Shown one piece after another: positions 34,027 through 43,109 of a stretch of 64,000 nucleotides of DNA. Every line of letters starts with the position of its first letter. Position 1 is the stretch's first letter. The notes beneath the pieces are model-generated. The model ran no database searches. It was not told the DNA's origin and saw only the letters and a list, made by a program, of their open reading frames with translations. Both the position numbers and the translations under genes were made by a program. Source of the DNA: JAHJDR01 sp964609965 (GTDB lineage Bacteria; UBA10199; JADGCS01); assembly GCA_964609965.1 (NCBI GenBank), contig CAZSTS010000004.1, positions 1 through 64,000 on the forward strand, in the 5' to 3' direction.

Positions 34027-35436
34027 CTATAGTTCGTAGTGCTTTTTTGCAAAATCGTGCAAAGCTTTCATACGCTCAAGGGATTTAGCTTCGGCATAAA
34101 CCCGCAGAAGCGGTTCTGTTCCAGAGGCGCGAGCCAAAAGCCAAGAATCATCATCAAAAGTTGTTTTACGACCATCGCGAGTGTCGTGGTGTGTGGGCTG
34201 GCTATCTCCCACGGCAGAAAGCTCGGCGTTTTTAATTTTTTCTTTAATGGAAGCGATTTTTTCTGGAGTAAGATGGTAGTCAATGCGTTGTACATGGAAT
34301 TTTCCAAACTCAGCATCCATGTCAGCAATGAGCTCCGAGAGACTTTTGTTATTTACAGCCATCATTTCGACAAGGAGCAGCCCATTCAAGACACCATCGC
34401 GCTCTAAGACATGGTCCCGAATACTAATGCCTCCAGATTCTTCCCCTCCCATCATAGCGTTACGCGCTAACAATTCTTGGCTAATGAATTTAAAACCAAT
34501 CGGAGTTTCGATAAGTTCAAGGTCTTCTTTTTGACAAATGCTCTTTAGAAGGCTTGTTGTAGAGATGCTTTTAATGACAGCGCCAGTTAATTTTCGGTAA
34601 CGGATGTTGTGCAAAAGCAAAAGAGCAAAAATTTGGTGCGCGCTGACAAATTCACCCTTCTCGGTAAAGGCACCAATGCGATCGGCATCACCATCTGTAG
34701 AAAGACCGATGGCAGCGCCTTCTTTAAGCACGGCTTCTTTTAAAGCGAGGAGGTTTTTTTCGATAGGTTCAGGATTAAGTCCGCCAAACGTTGTGTCAGC
34801 TTCTCCATTAATTTGAACAACGTTTGAGCCAATTGTTTTTGAGACGTAATCTGTTCCAGCACCAAAAAGAGGGTCAAACGCTATTTTATAACCAGAGCTT
34901 TTTATTTTTTCGACATCTAAATAATTTTTCAAATGTGCAATATAATCACCAAAGGGGTCAAAAAGAACAATTTTTCCGTCATTAAGAAATTCGGAAAAGT
35001 TTCCACGTAAAGGTGTTTTGTTTTGAGCTTGGTTTTTTTGTATTTGTTCTTCTATTTTATCTGTGTATTCAGCTGAGGCTGCGCCACCATAAGATTCTTT
35101 GAATTTAATGCCGTTCCAGTTTGATGGATTGTGTGATGCTGTCACAATGATGCCAGCAAGGGCCTGGTTTTCTTTAACCATCCATGAGATTGTTGGGGTT
35201 GGGCAAAAACAATCAGATAAATTAGCTTCAAAACCATTTGCAGCCAAAATTTCGGCAATAAGCTTGGCAGAGGGTTCAGATTTGTTGCGGCGATCATAGC
35301 CCACATAGATTTTTTTATTTTTACTATCTTGCTTGATGTCGCAGAAAGCCTGGATAACAGAGGCGACATTTTCGGACGTGTAATCTTCGTCGATAATAGC
35401 TCGCCAACCATCGGTGCCAAATTTGATTTCAGTCAT
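34027..35436 (-). CDS. Alpha-D-phosphohexomutase (phosphoglucomutase/phosphomannomutase family)
   Basis: 469 aa. IKFGTDGWRAI at the N-terminus, the phosphoserine loop VTASHNPSNWNGIK, the metal loop STDGDADRIGAF, the sugar-binding loop MGGEESGGISIRDHV and the C-terminal phosphate loop ASGTEPLLRVYAEA complete the family. It interconverts hexose 1- and 6-phosphates for cell-wall or storage sugars; the exact sugar cannot be told. Last gene of the parvulin-surA-pdxA operon, 11 bases after pdxA. Confidence 0.95.
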   Translation of the reverse strand: MTEIKFGTDGWRAIIDEDYTSENVASVIQAFCDIKQDSKNKKIYVGYDRRNKSEPSAKLIAEILAANGFEANLSDCFCPTPTISWMVKENQALAGIIVTASHNPSNWNGIKFKESYGGAASAEYTDKIEEQIQKNQAQNKTPLRGNFSEFLNDGKIVLFDPFGDYIAHLKNYLDVEKIKSSGYKIAFDPLFGAGTDYVSKTIGSNVVQINGEADTTFGGLNPEPIEKNLLALKEAVLKEGAAIGLSTDGDADRIGAFTEKGEFVSAHQIFALLLLHNIRYRKLTGAVIKSISTTSLLKSICQKEDLELIETPIGFKFISQELLARNAMMGGEESGGISIRDHVLERDGVLNGLLLVEMMAVNNKSLSELIADMDAEFGKFHVQRIDYHLTPEKIASIKEKIKNAELSAVGDSQPTHHDTRDGRKTTFDDDSWLLARASGTEPLLRVYAEAKSLERMKALHDFAKKHYEL

Positions 35437-35447
35437 AAATAAATTCC

Positions 35448-36416
35448 TTATTTTGATGTTGCTCTGTAAGTCGCAGGGCTGTCTATTGCTGCTTTTATCG
35501 CAGCAATCATGCTGTTTGGAGAAGCCTTGTCTTTTCCTGCAATGTCAAAAGCCGTTCCATGTCCTGGAGACGTTCTCACAAAAGGAAGTCCTAATGTCAA
35601 GTTGACGCAATCATCAACACCCAACAACTTAATAGGGATAAGCCCTTGATCGTGGTAATGACAAAGAACAGCATCATAGCTTCCATCAATGGCTCTTGAA
35701 AAAACGGCGTCTGCAGAAACCGGCCCAAAAACTTTAGTGGTTTGGCGACAGCTTTTTAAAAACTTATTGATAGCAGGAACAAGAATTTGTTTTTCTTCTT
35801 TTCCTAGCAGGCTGTTTTCTCCTGCGTGAGGATTTATGCCGCAAACAGCAATCTTTGGCGCTTTGGTTTTAAAGAAAAACCGAAGAGCATCAGCTGTAAG
35901 ACCAAGTTTTTCTACAAGCATTTTTTGAGACAAGGAAGGAATGACATCCTTTAAAGGGATATGAATTGTGCTAAGAACAACTCTTAAGCGCTTGTTAAAC
36001 AGCATCATGGCGTGTTTTTTTGTGCCAAACTCATGGCAGAGAAATTCCGTGTGACCTGTAAATTTAAACCCTGCTAGACGAACATTTTCTTTTGAAATAG
36101 GGGCGGTGACTAGGGCCTGGGCCTGGTTGTTTTTTATCATTTTCACAGCGACTCTCAGGGCATCTAGAGAGATTTTTCCCGCAAGCTGTTTGCTTATTTT
36201 TTTGTGATAAGATGCGGGCAAAGGAATATCATGGAATGTGATGCTTTTATTCTTTGAAAGGCGCTTGTATTTTTCTTGTGTCTTAAAAAGAGAGAGGGGT
36301 CCGATGACGATGAGGTGGTTGTTCTGTGTTGTTTTAAGTTTTGTCAGGGCCTTAAAAGTAATCTCAGGACCAATGCCAGTTGGATCTCCCATTGTGATCA
36401 CAACGGTTTTTTTCAC
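35448..36416 (-). CDS. pdxA: 4-hydroxythreonine-4-phosphate dehydrogenase
   Basis: 322 aa. MGDPTGIGPEITFKAL, GHTEFLCHEFG, GINPHAGENSLLG, CHYHDQGLIPIKLLG and LTLGLPFVRTSPGHGTAFDIAG are the PdxA motifs with metal-ligand histidines. It acts in the DXP-dependent pyridoxal phosphate pathway. It overlaps the 3' end of surA by four bases; surA-pdxA linkage is well known in proteobacteria. Confidence 0.97.
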   Translation of the reverse strand: MKKTVVITMGDPTGIGPEITFKALTKLKTTQNNHLIVIGPLSLFKTQEKYKRLSKNKSITFHDIPLPASYHKKISKQLAGKISLDALRVAVKMIKNNQAQALVTAPISKENVRLAGFKFTGHTEFLCHEFGTKKHAMMLFNKRLRVVLSTIHIPLKDVIPSLSQKMLVEKLGLTADALRFFFKTKAPKIAVCGINPHAGENSLLGKEEKQILVPAINKFLKSCRQTTKVFGPVSADAVFSRAIDGSYDAVLCHYHDQGLIPIKLLGVDDCVNLTLGLPFVRTSPGHGTAFDIAGKDKASPNSMIAAIKAAIDSPATYRATSK

Positions 36417-37366
36417 TTAAGAATCTCCACGTAGGTTTTGTCTTTGACAGCTAAAAGATGTTTTCTAAGCTCTTCTGCCAGAAGCTTTTCTGCATAATCC
36501 ATTCTCACTTGAGCAACGGCTTTATTATAAGGCAGCGGAGAGGGGTCTGCTTTTGAGAGTAATTTAAAAATGAGAACAGAGTTTTGGATAGGAATAATAT
36601 GCGAGGTTTCTCCTGGTTTTAAGCTGTTGAGGATTCCTTGTACTTCTGGTCTTAAGGTGTTTCCTTCAACCATTCCAGAGTTCCCTCCTTTTTGTGCAAA
36701 TGCTCCTGAGGAGTATTTTTTGATAAAAGCAGAGGCAGGTCTTCGGTTTTTTAATAGTTTTTGAATTTGCTTTGCCATTTTTGAGAGCTCTTCTTTGGAA
36801 TCAAATTTATCTGGCGTGAGGAACACCTCGATGAAGCGAAGCTTATTATAGGTTTGGTATTTTTTGATGTTGTTTTTATACTCCTGTTGGAGGTCATATT
36901 CAGAAATGCTAATTAGGGGAACAATTTTTCTTTGAATAAAAAGACGTTTTTCGATCTCTTGTTTTAATATTTCTTTGTAAGCCAAAACACTGAGGCCCTT
37001 TCGTGACAGGCTCTCTGCAAAAGCTTTTTCGTTTGTTTGCTTCTGTATAATGCGCTGTTTGTATTCTTGGTCAATCTTGTTGCCAGATGCGCTTATGTTT
37101 AAAAGGTTTGTTTCGGATTTAAGGATTTTTTTTAGGATGAGGTTTCCCAGCATGTCCTTGTTTATTTTTGCAAACTCTTGACCCCCTTTTGTATAGCCGT
37201 AGGTTTGTAGGAGGTAAGCTTTTTGTTCTTTTCTTTCTTGGGCGAGGTCGCTCAAGGTAATAACCTCAGGGCCAACTTTTGCAATAATGCGGTCTACCAC
37301 TGTTTTGGCAACAGCAGAGAAAGAAAAAAAGAAAAGACAAAGTGTAATAATAAATAATTTTCTCAT
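36413..37366 (-). CDS. surA: SurA-like periplasmic chaperone/peptidyl-prolyl isomerase
   Basis: 317 aa. Signal peptide (LFIITLCLFFFSFSAVA), a SurA N-terminal chaperone region (VVDRIIAKVGPEVITLSDLAQE) and one parvulin domain (LRFIEVFLTP...AKQIQKLL...FIKKYSSGAFAQKGGNSGMVEGNTLRPEVQGILNSLKPGETSHII). It escorts outer-membrane proteins through the periplasm. E. coli SurA has two parvulin domains; this one has one. It overlaps both the upstream parvulin gene and pdxA by four bases. Confidence 0.88.
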   Translation of the reverse strand: MRKLFIITLCLFFFSFSAVAKTVVDRIIAKVGPEVITLSDLAQERKEQKAYLLQTYGYTKGGQEFAKINKDMLGNLILKKILKSETNLLNISASGNKIDQEYKQRIIQKQTNEKAFAESLSRKGLSVLAYKEILKQEIEKRLFIQRKIVPLISISEYDLQQEYKNNIKKYQTYNKLRFIEVFLTPDKFDSKEELSKMAKQIQKLLKNRRPASAFIKKYSSGAFAQKGGNSGMVEGNTLRPEVQGILNSLKPGETSHIIPIQNSVLIFKLLSKADPSPLPYNKAVAQVRMDYAEKLLAEELRKHLLAVKDKTYVEILK

Positions 37367-38343
37367 AAGAAAAAGGCGTCTAAAACATTTTTATAAATTG
37401 TAATATTTACTTTTGAGCGGGCTAAAACCATCCACGCATCATATTTTTTCTTAAGCTTTTCCTCAAATAGTTTTTGATGAATTTCTGTTGCTGCTTCTAA
37501 CAAGGGCTTTCGTCCTGGGGGAAGCCTGTCTAAAAGCTTAAAGATATGATAGCCATAGTCACTTTTTACAATGGGGCTGACGGCGCCTTTTTTAAGTTTA
37601 AAACAGGCGTCATCAAATTCTTTTGGAAAGCTCCCTTTGGCAAAAAAACCAAGATCTCCTCCTTGTGCGCGGTCAGGAGAAAGAGAGTGATTAACGGCGA
37701 GCTTGGCAAAGTTTTCTCCTTTGAGGATTCTCTCATGCACCTCACGGGCTTTTTCTAAAGAATCTGTTACGATTTGCCGTACACGAACACGTTCTGGCAC
37801 AATGTAATCAGCATTGTTTCTCCGATAATAGGATTTGATTTCGCCTAAACTCACTTTTAACCCTTTTGCGAGCTCTTTGTCCAAAATATATTGGACCTTC
37901 ACTTCGGATTCTATCACTTGTTTCCACCGGCTATAGGGAATGTTTTTTTCACGAAGCAGGTTGTCAAAGGTTTTGGGATTTAATCGCTTTTTTCTTTCGC
38001 TTATTTTTTTTGAAATTTCATCTGGTGGTATTTTGATTCCCTCTTTTTCTGCGTACGCAATGACAGTATAATCATCTATCATTTTGTTTAGAGTGCTCGT
38101 CAAAAGCGCATCAAAGTCTTTGTTTTTGCGTAGTTCCTGAGGTTTTGTGAGATCAAAAACGCCTTCAGGCAGCTTATTGATTTCTAATCTAATTTTAAAT
38201 CTTAAAAGCTCTTCTTCGATGACAAGGTTGTCAACGATGGCAATTTCACGAGAATAAACTGGGAGTTCATTTTTTTGGCCCATGCAGTTAATGAGGGTAA
38301 GGAGCAGAAAAAGGGGGAGAGCATTAATCAATAATTTAATCAT
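37363..38343 (-). CDS. Parvulin-type peptidyl-prolyl isomerase lipoprotein (SurA/PrsA-like)
   Basis: 326 aa. Lipoprotein signal with lipobox LINC near residue 20. There is an N-terminal helical chaperone domain and a parvulin domain (RVRQIVTDSLEKAREVHERILKGENFAKLAVNHSLSPDRAQGGDLGFFAKGSFPKEFDDACFKLKKGAVSPIVKSDYGYHIFKLLDR). A lipid-anchored paralogue next to surA suggests the two share outer-membrane protein quality control. First gene of a four-gene leftward operon. Its upstream gap (38344-38476) holds slipped repeats. Confidence 0.92.
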   Translation of the reverse strand: MIKLLINALPLFLLLTLINCMGQKNELPVYSREIAIVDNLVIEEELLRFKIRLEINKLPEGVFDLTKPQELRKNKDFDALLTSTLNKMIDDYTVIAYAEKEGIKIPPDEISKKISERKKRLNPKTFDNLLREKNIPYSRWKQVIESEVKVQYILDKELAKGLKVSLGEIKSYYRRNNADYIVPERVRVRQIVTDSLEKAREVHERILKGENFAKLAVNHSLSPDRAQGGDLGFFAKGSFPKEFDDACFKLKKGAVSPIVKSDYGYHIFKLLDRLPPGRKPLLEAATEIHQKLFEEKLKKKYDAWMVLARSKVNITIYKNVLDAFFL

Positions 38344-38353
38344 ATATAGTCAC

Positions 38354-38424
38354 AGGATTCATGTCGCAGGTTACAGGTCATAGGGCCCTGGGTTTGTTTG
38401 TATCCTGAAACCTGAAACCCTTTC
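38354..38424. repeat. Intergenic slipped word repeats between the parvulin gene and coaB
   Basis: Imperfectly repeated words such as GCAGGTTACAGGTCATAGGG and CCTGAAACCTGAAACCC fill most of the gap. They belong in style to the other slipped repeats at gene boundaries in this window. Confidence 0.55.
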
Positions 38425-38476
38425 TTCATATCTATTTGCCATTTATTTACAAAGATGCTTATGACAAATTACCACT

Positions 38477-39205
38477 ATGCTAAAGCGAAAGAACATTCTT
38501 ATTACATCAGGCCCCACACAAGAGCCGGTAGATCCTGTGCGTTTTTATAGCAATTATTCTAGTGGCAAAATGGGATACGCTTTAGCGCGTGTTTGTGTCA
38601 AGGCAGGACATCGTGTGACCCTCGTTTCTGGTCCAACAGGCCTTCCCAAGCCTTCAGGTTGTCGTTTTGTTCAGGTACAAACAGCCAGAGAGATGTTTAA
38701 GGCTGTGCTTAGATTTTTTAAAAAAAGTGATATTGTTTTTAAGGTTGCTGCAGTGGCAGATTATCGTCTTAAACATATTTCACCAAAAAAAATCAAAAAG
38801 ACCCATGAAACAATGGACCTCACCTTTGTTAAAAACCCCGATATTTTAAAGCACCTTGGCCACATAAGAAGATCAGACCAAATATTGGTTGGTTTTGCAG
38901 CCGAAACACACAAAGGTGTCGAGTATGCCAGAAAAAAACTCAAAGAAAAAAATCTCGATTGGATTGCTCTTAATGTTATTGATAAAAAGAATGTTGGTTT
39001 TGGAAGCGATCTGAATGAAGTGACGCTCATTTCAAGTGATGGAAAAAAAATCAAAATCCCACGCCAAAATAAAGACGAGGTTGCCAAATTTATTTTAAGA
39101 ACAGTTCTTAAGGTAGAGTTAGATGAATCTCACCGATTCGATTTTAAACGCTATAGCCCTATTTCGTTTATGAAGCTTTTTAACTTATCACGGTTCAAAA
39201 AATAG
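38477..39205 (+). CDS. coaB: Stand-alone phosphopantothenate-cysteine ligase (CoaB)
   Basis: 242 aa. ILITSGPTQEPVDPVRFYSNYSSGKMGYALA is the CoaB nucleotide-binding start; AAVADYR, KIKK, FVKNPDILKHLG, VGFAAET and GFGSDLNEVTLI follow. In most bacteria CoaB is the C-terminal half of a CoaBC fusion; here translation begins directly at the CoaB domain with no CoaC decarboxylase domain ahead. It joins cysteine to 4'-phosphopantothenate in CoA synthesis. A separate coaC should exist elsewhere. No clear ribosome site. Confidence 0.9.
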   Translation: MLKRKNILITSGPTQEPVDPVRFYSNYSSGKMGYALARVCVKAGHRVTLVSGPTGLPKPSGCRFVQVQTAREMFKAVLRFFKKSDIVFKVAAVADYRLKHISPKKIKKTHETMDLTFVKNPDILKHLGHIRRSDQILVGFAAETHKGVEYARKKLKEKNLDWIALNVIDKKNVGFGSDLNEVTLISSDGKKIKIPRQNKDEVAKFILRTVLKVELDESHRFDFKRYSPISFMKLFNLSRFKK

Positions 39206-39214
39206 TTTCATATA

Positions 39215-40732
39215 TCATTTCTTTTCAGAGATTTTCTTGATCGTCTTTTCACGTCTTCTTTTTTGAAAAAACAATCCTCCCAAACCTAAAAGAACTGTCA
39301 AAGAAGGCAGGCCAGCCATGTGGGACCACTTGATTGTAGAGATGGCTGCTGGTGAGATCTTTTTTAAGGGACGCGTTGTTTTTCCCCTGGAGCGTACGCC
39401 AATGAGGTGGTTTCCCCAGGATGAGTATTCAAGCATATTGCTCAAGAAGACTGTGTTGGCTGGTGCCTGACTCATGATCCTATCTTGAATAATATGATGT
39501 GTTGCTGTGACAAAAATCTTGCCATGGTCCTTGTTTTCGGTATTTGTAAGAATAGCAGATAAAGGGTGGTTGGCTAATGTTGGGAGCTCGGTCATGGTTT
39601 CAACATAGTTTGGGTTGGCATTTGGAGGGTCATCAGGCTGTAAAAATGAGTTGGTCGAAGAATGAACGAGTTCATCAGTTTTCCAGCTTGAGTTTTCATT
39701 GCCAGAAAACATGAGGGTATTGCTCCAAGGAAAAAGGATGTCTTCGAGCTGAGCTGTGATGGGGTGTTCGCGATTGATGTTGTCTTGCAATGTTCTCACC
39801 CAAAAAGGGTAAGGGACGTACACCTGCCTCATTCCCACGTTAAAAATAGCATGTTTGTTTTGAACGACATCAAGCAAGAGCTTGTCAGATATTTCTACAC
39901 CTTTTTCAGCCAGCCAGCCATCCAGTCCTGTCAAGACAGGGACCGCAGTCAAAGAGTCGCTCACACTCACATTGCCTGAAAATATTATAATATTTGTTCC
40001 TGCCGCTAAGAGTCCATCAAGCTCTTTAACAAAGTTTCTATCAAGCTCAACAGGATCAATAACAAGCAAGAGCTTAAGGTCTTTGTTTTCGAGGTTTCGC
40101 GTTTCGGATGTGATGGTTAATGGCGATCCAATTTGTCTTATCAATTTCTGGATCGATGAATACTGTTGTCTTTCTGAGCCAATCAAAATGCCAATTCTTG
40201 GAAGCTCTTTTTGAGTGAGCTTTAAAATGGCTAAATCGATTTGGTATTCAAGGGTGTTTGTTTGCACAGCAATAGGAATCACCTCACGCTTGTCCTGATA
40301 ATAAAGAGCTATTCCCATGAAAATCTTTTTGAGTTCAATCTTGTCTTTTTCTCGAATATTAAGCTCCAAGGGGGCAATTCCCATGGCGAGCGTTTCTTGT
40401 TCTGTTTCTTCGTTAATCTCTGGGACAACCGCTTCAATGAGCACGGATTGCTTGGCATTAGCCTTTATTTCGTTAATAAGATCCCCGATTCGCTCCTTAA
40501 TGGGCATGAGCAAGGGAGGGAGGTCTTTTGTAAAATAAAGCTTAATAGTGAGCTGGTCCTCAAGGCGGTTGAGAATATTTGTTGTAGAGTCTGAGAGTGT
40601 AAATTCCTTTTCATCTGTCATGTCCCAGCGCTGAGGTGCTTTTAATGAAAGAAAATTGAGGGTGATGAGAATGCCAATGACAAGAAAAACAATGATAATG
40701 TGTTGAGAAATATTTGAGCCCATTTTTTTCAT
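39215..40732 (-). CDS. GldG-like ABC-transporter auxiliary protein
   Basis: 505 aa from ATG 40732, one base after the permease stop; upstream in-frame codons lie inside that gene. An N-terminal membrane helix (IIIVFLVIGILITLNFL), a large periplasmic domain of the GldG/ABC-auxiliary type (RWDMTDEKEFTLSDSTTNILNRLEDQLTIKLYFTKDLPPLL, LPRIGILIGSE, LLLVIDPVEL) and a C-terminal helix with a basic end (FQKRRREKTIKK). In gliding Bacteroidetes GldA/F/G form an ABC complex; in other phyla the role is unknown. Convergent with coaB. Confidence 0.88.
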   Translation of the reverse strand: MKKMGSNISQHIIIVFLVIGILITLNFLSLKAPQRWDMTDEKEFTLSDSTTNILNRLEDQLTIKLYFTKDLPPLLMPIKERIGDLINEIKANAKQSVLIEAVVPEINEETEQETLAMGIAPLELNIREKDKIELKKIFMGIALYYQDKREVIPIAVQTNTLEYQIDLAILKLTQKELPRIGILIGSERQQYSSIQKLIRQIGSPLTITSETRNLENKDLKLLLVIDPVELDRNFVKELDGLLAAGTNIIIFSGNVSVSDSLTAVPVLTGLDGWLAEKGVEISDKLLLDVVQNKHAIFNVGMRQVYVPYPFWVRTLQDNINREHPITAQLEDILFPWSNTLMFSGNENSSWKTDELVHSSTNSFLQPDDPPNANPNYVETMTELPTLANHPLSAILTNTENKDHGKIFVTATHHIIQDRIMSQAPANTVFLSNMLEYSSWGNHLIGVRSRGKTTRPLKKISPAAISTIKWSHMAGLPSLTVLLGLGGLFFQKRRREKTIKKISEKK

Positions 40733-40733
40733 A

Positions 40734-41477
40734 TTATGTTTTTGCTCCTTTGATATCAAAACCATGTTTTCTTGAATTTAAAGCAAAAATATTTAGAGAA
40801 ACAAATAAAACTCCCGAACTCAAAAAATAAACAAGCGAGCGACTATCAATGACGCCACGAGCAAAAGATTCAAAATGCTTGCTATAACTCAAAAACTGAA
40901 AAACAGGGACGATTTTTTTGGGAAGATATGAGGTGATAACAGGTTCTCCGATGATAAATAGAAAGAAAAGTAAGAGTACTGTAATAATAAAAGAGACTAT
41001 TTGGCTTTGTGTGAGGCTTGAGATCCAGAGCCCAATAGTAATATAGCATGCCCCTAACAGGAAGGCGCCGAGATAGCTTGTTATAACTATGCCAATATCT
41101 AAATCACCAAGTGTTGACATTAGAATAGGAAGAGGGAGTGTGAGCAAAAGAACGATAAAAAGAAAGGCTAAACAAGAAAAGAGCTTGCCAATAACGAGTG
41201 AAGACTCGTGTGCAGGCAAGGTAAAAAGGAGCTCCTGAGTTCCTAGTCGCTTTTCTTCTGACCATTTGCCCATCGTTAAAGAGGGCAGAAAAATGGTAAA
41301 CAAAAGCGGCATCCAAGCAAAAAAGGGCCTTAACGAAGCTTCGCCAACGACAAACACATTTGTAAAAAACAACCAAAAGACTAAAAACAAAAAAGCCACA
41401 ATAAACACATAGGCAATAGGGGCGCTAAACATATCCTTAAGCTCTTTTTTGCTGAGTGTGGTTATCACTTTAATCAT
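40734..41477 (-). CDS. GldF-like ABC transporter permease
   Basis: 247 aa with six or so membrane segments; starts MIKVITTLSKKELKDMFSAP, typical of ABC-2 permeases of the gliding type, then PLLFTIFLPSLTMGKWSEEKRLGTQELLFTLP. It overlaps the ATPase gene by four bases and is followed by the GldG-like gene, giving a complete A-F-G set. Confidence 0.9.
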   Translation of the reverse strand: MIKVITTLSKKELKDMFSAPIAYVFIVAFLFLVFWLFFTNVFVVGEASLRPFFAWMPLLFTIFLPSLTMGKWSEEKRLGTQELLFTLPAHESSLVIGKLFSCLAFLFIVLLLTLPLPILMSTLGDLDIGIVITSYLGAFLLGACYITIGLWISSLTQSQIVSFIITVLLLFFLFIIGEPVITSYLPKKIVPVFQFLSYSKHFESFARGVIDSRSLVYFLSSGVLFVSLNIFALNSRKHGFDIKGAKT

Positions 41478-42400
41478 TGAGTTAATCCCTTAAAAACATC
41501 TTCTAGAGAAACCTGTTCTCTGATGAGCGTTGTCATGCGCCAATTGTTGTTAACCGCCATATCAAAAATATCTTCTGAAAAATTTTGTTCTCCAGTACAA
41601 GTTAGGCTGAGTTCATGGAGGTCGCTCTGAGAGGCTACAAGTTCTAAATTTAAAAAATGGGGCAGTTCAGATATTTTTTCGTGGATGATTTTCACATCTC
41701 CCCTAATTCCTAGGCGGTATTTGTTGTACTGTGTGCTGTTTTTTGACAAGGACTCAGGGGTTCCTTCTGCAACAAGGCCGCCGTTATTTATCACAAGGAG
41801 TCTTTGGCATGTGCTCGAGACTTCTGGAAGAATATGCGATGAAAGAAGAATCGTTTTAGTTTTGCCAATTTCTTTTATGAGATCACGAATTTCACCAATT
41901 TGATTTGGATCTAAACCAATGGTTGGTTCATCGAGAATAAGAACCTGGGGGTCAGTAAGAAGTGCCTGGGCCAGCCCCACTCTTTGCTTGTAGCCTTTTG
42001 ATAACACATTGATTTTGCGATTAAGAACCGAACCGAGGCGACATTTATCTGAAATGTCGGATATCCTATCCATTAATTGCGAATGTTTTAAGCCGCGCAT
42101 GCGTCCCACAAAAAACAAAAAATCAATCACAACCATATCGGGGTATAGGGCTGTTGATTCTGGTAGATAACCAATTTTACTTTTAGCTTCTACTGGCGCT
42201 TTATTGATGTTGATGCCATCGATGGTGACCTTGCCAGAAGAAGGGGCTAAAAAGCCCGTGATAATGCGCATGGTTGTTGATTTGCCAGCACCATTTGGGC
42301 CTAAAAAGCCAACAACCTCACCTTTGCTGATCTCAAAGCTTACATTATTAACCGCATGGATGTTGCCAAAGTGTTTATGAAGATTTTGAACGGATATCAT
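41474..42400 (-). CDS. GldA-like ABC transporter ATP-binding protein
   Basis: 308 aa. Walker A GPNGAGKSTTM, the Q-loop region IGYLPESTALYPDM, signature LSKGYKQRVGLAQAL, Walker B VLILDEPTIGLDPNQ and switch His SSHILPEV. The C-terminal about 90 residues are an extension common in ABC-2 exporters. It drives the adjacent permease and GldG-like partner. It overlaps the upstream TPR gene by four bases. Confidence 0.95.
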   Translation of the reverse strand: MISVQNLHKHFGNIHAVNNVSFEISKGEVVGFLGPNGAGKSTTMRIITGFLAPSSGKVTIDGININKAPVEAKSKIGYLPESTALYPDMVVIDFLFFVGRMRGLKHSQLMDRISDISDKCRLGSVLNRKINVLSKGYKQRVGLAQALLTDPQVLILDEPTIGLDPNQIGEIRDLIKEIGKTKTILLSSHILPEVSSTCQRLLVINNGGLVAEGTPESLSKNSTQYNKYRLGIRGDVKIIHEKISELPHFLNLELVASQSDLHELSLTCTGEQNFSEDIFDMAVNNNWRMTTLIREQVSLEDVFKGLTQ

Positions 42401-43098
42401 TTTTTCTTTTTTTGAGTAAAACGCAGATACATTTTTATTGTTTTATTTGAAGGAAACTTCTTTGCAGCGGCATTCCACGTTCTGCGTGCTTCGGTATTTT
42501 TGCCCATGGCGTATTGAGTGATTCCAAGCTGAATGTGTGCGTTTGCGAACTTGCTGTTTGATTTTATGGCGGCTTTAAGTTCAACAAGAGAGGCCTTGTT
42601 ATCGCCTTTTTCGCGGAGACAGACAGCTTTTTTTGTACGAATGTCTGCGTAGTTTTCTAGGTCTAGGGCCTTTTGGTATTCTCTAATAGCTTCGTTGTAT
42701 ATGCCAACACCTTTATAGCGATCAGCGATTTCGGCGTGTTTGTTAGCGAGCTTTGAACGGATAAAAGGATCCATGGTTGCTTTCTTTGCCTTGGCATCTC
42801 TGCGCGAGCGGTTGACAAGTTTTTTTGCGTTTTCGTATTGGCCAAGGTCGTTGTAAAGAATGCTTAAGTTAAGCATGGCCTCTGTATAACGGGAATTAAT
42901 AGACAGGGCTTTCTTAAAGGCTTTGATTGCCTCACCGTAACGGCCTTCTTCGTGGGCTATGATTCCAAGACAGTTGTAGACATCGGCATAGTCTTTTTTT
43001 TGCGCAACGACTTTTTTGAGAAGCTCTTCGGCCTTTTTATATTTATGGGATTGGAAGAAAAACTTTCCTTCTTGGATTGTTTGGCGAATGTCTTTCAT
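42397..43098 (-). CDS. Tetratricopeptide repeat protein
   Basis: 233 aa consisting almost wholly of TPR units (YADVYNCLGIIAHEEGRYGEAIKAFKKALSINSRY, TEAMLNLSILYNDLGQYENAKKLV, KFANAHIQLGITQYAMGKNTEARRTW). It has no signal peptide, so it is cytoplasmic. It lies between bamD and the ABC genes with an 11-base and a four-base junction, and is a likely scaffold for that system (inference). Confidence 0.88.
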   Translation of the reverse strand: MKDIRQTIQEGKFFFQSHKYKKAEELLKKVVAQKKDYADVYNCLGIIAHEEGRYGEAIKAFKKALSINSRYTEAMLNLSILYNDLGQYENAKKLVNRSRRDAKAKKATMDPFIRSKLANKHAEIADRYKGVGIYNEAIREYQKALDLENYADIRTKKAVCLREKGDNKASLVELKAAIKSNSKFANAHIQLGITQYAMGKNTEARRTWNAAAKKFPSNKTIKMYLRFTQKKKK

Positions 43099-43109
43099 AG
43101 TAAGCCTCT

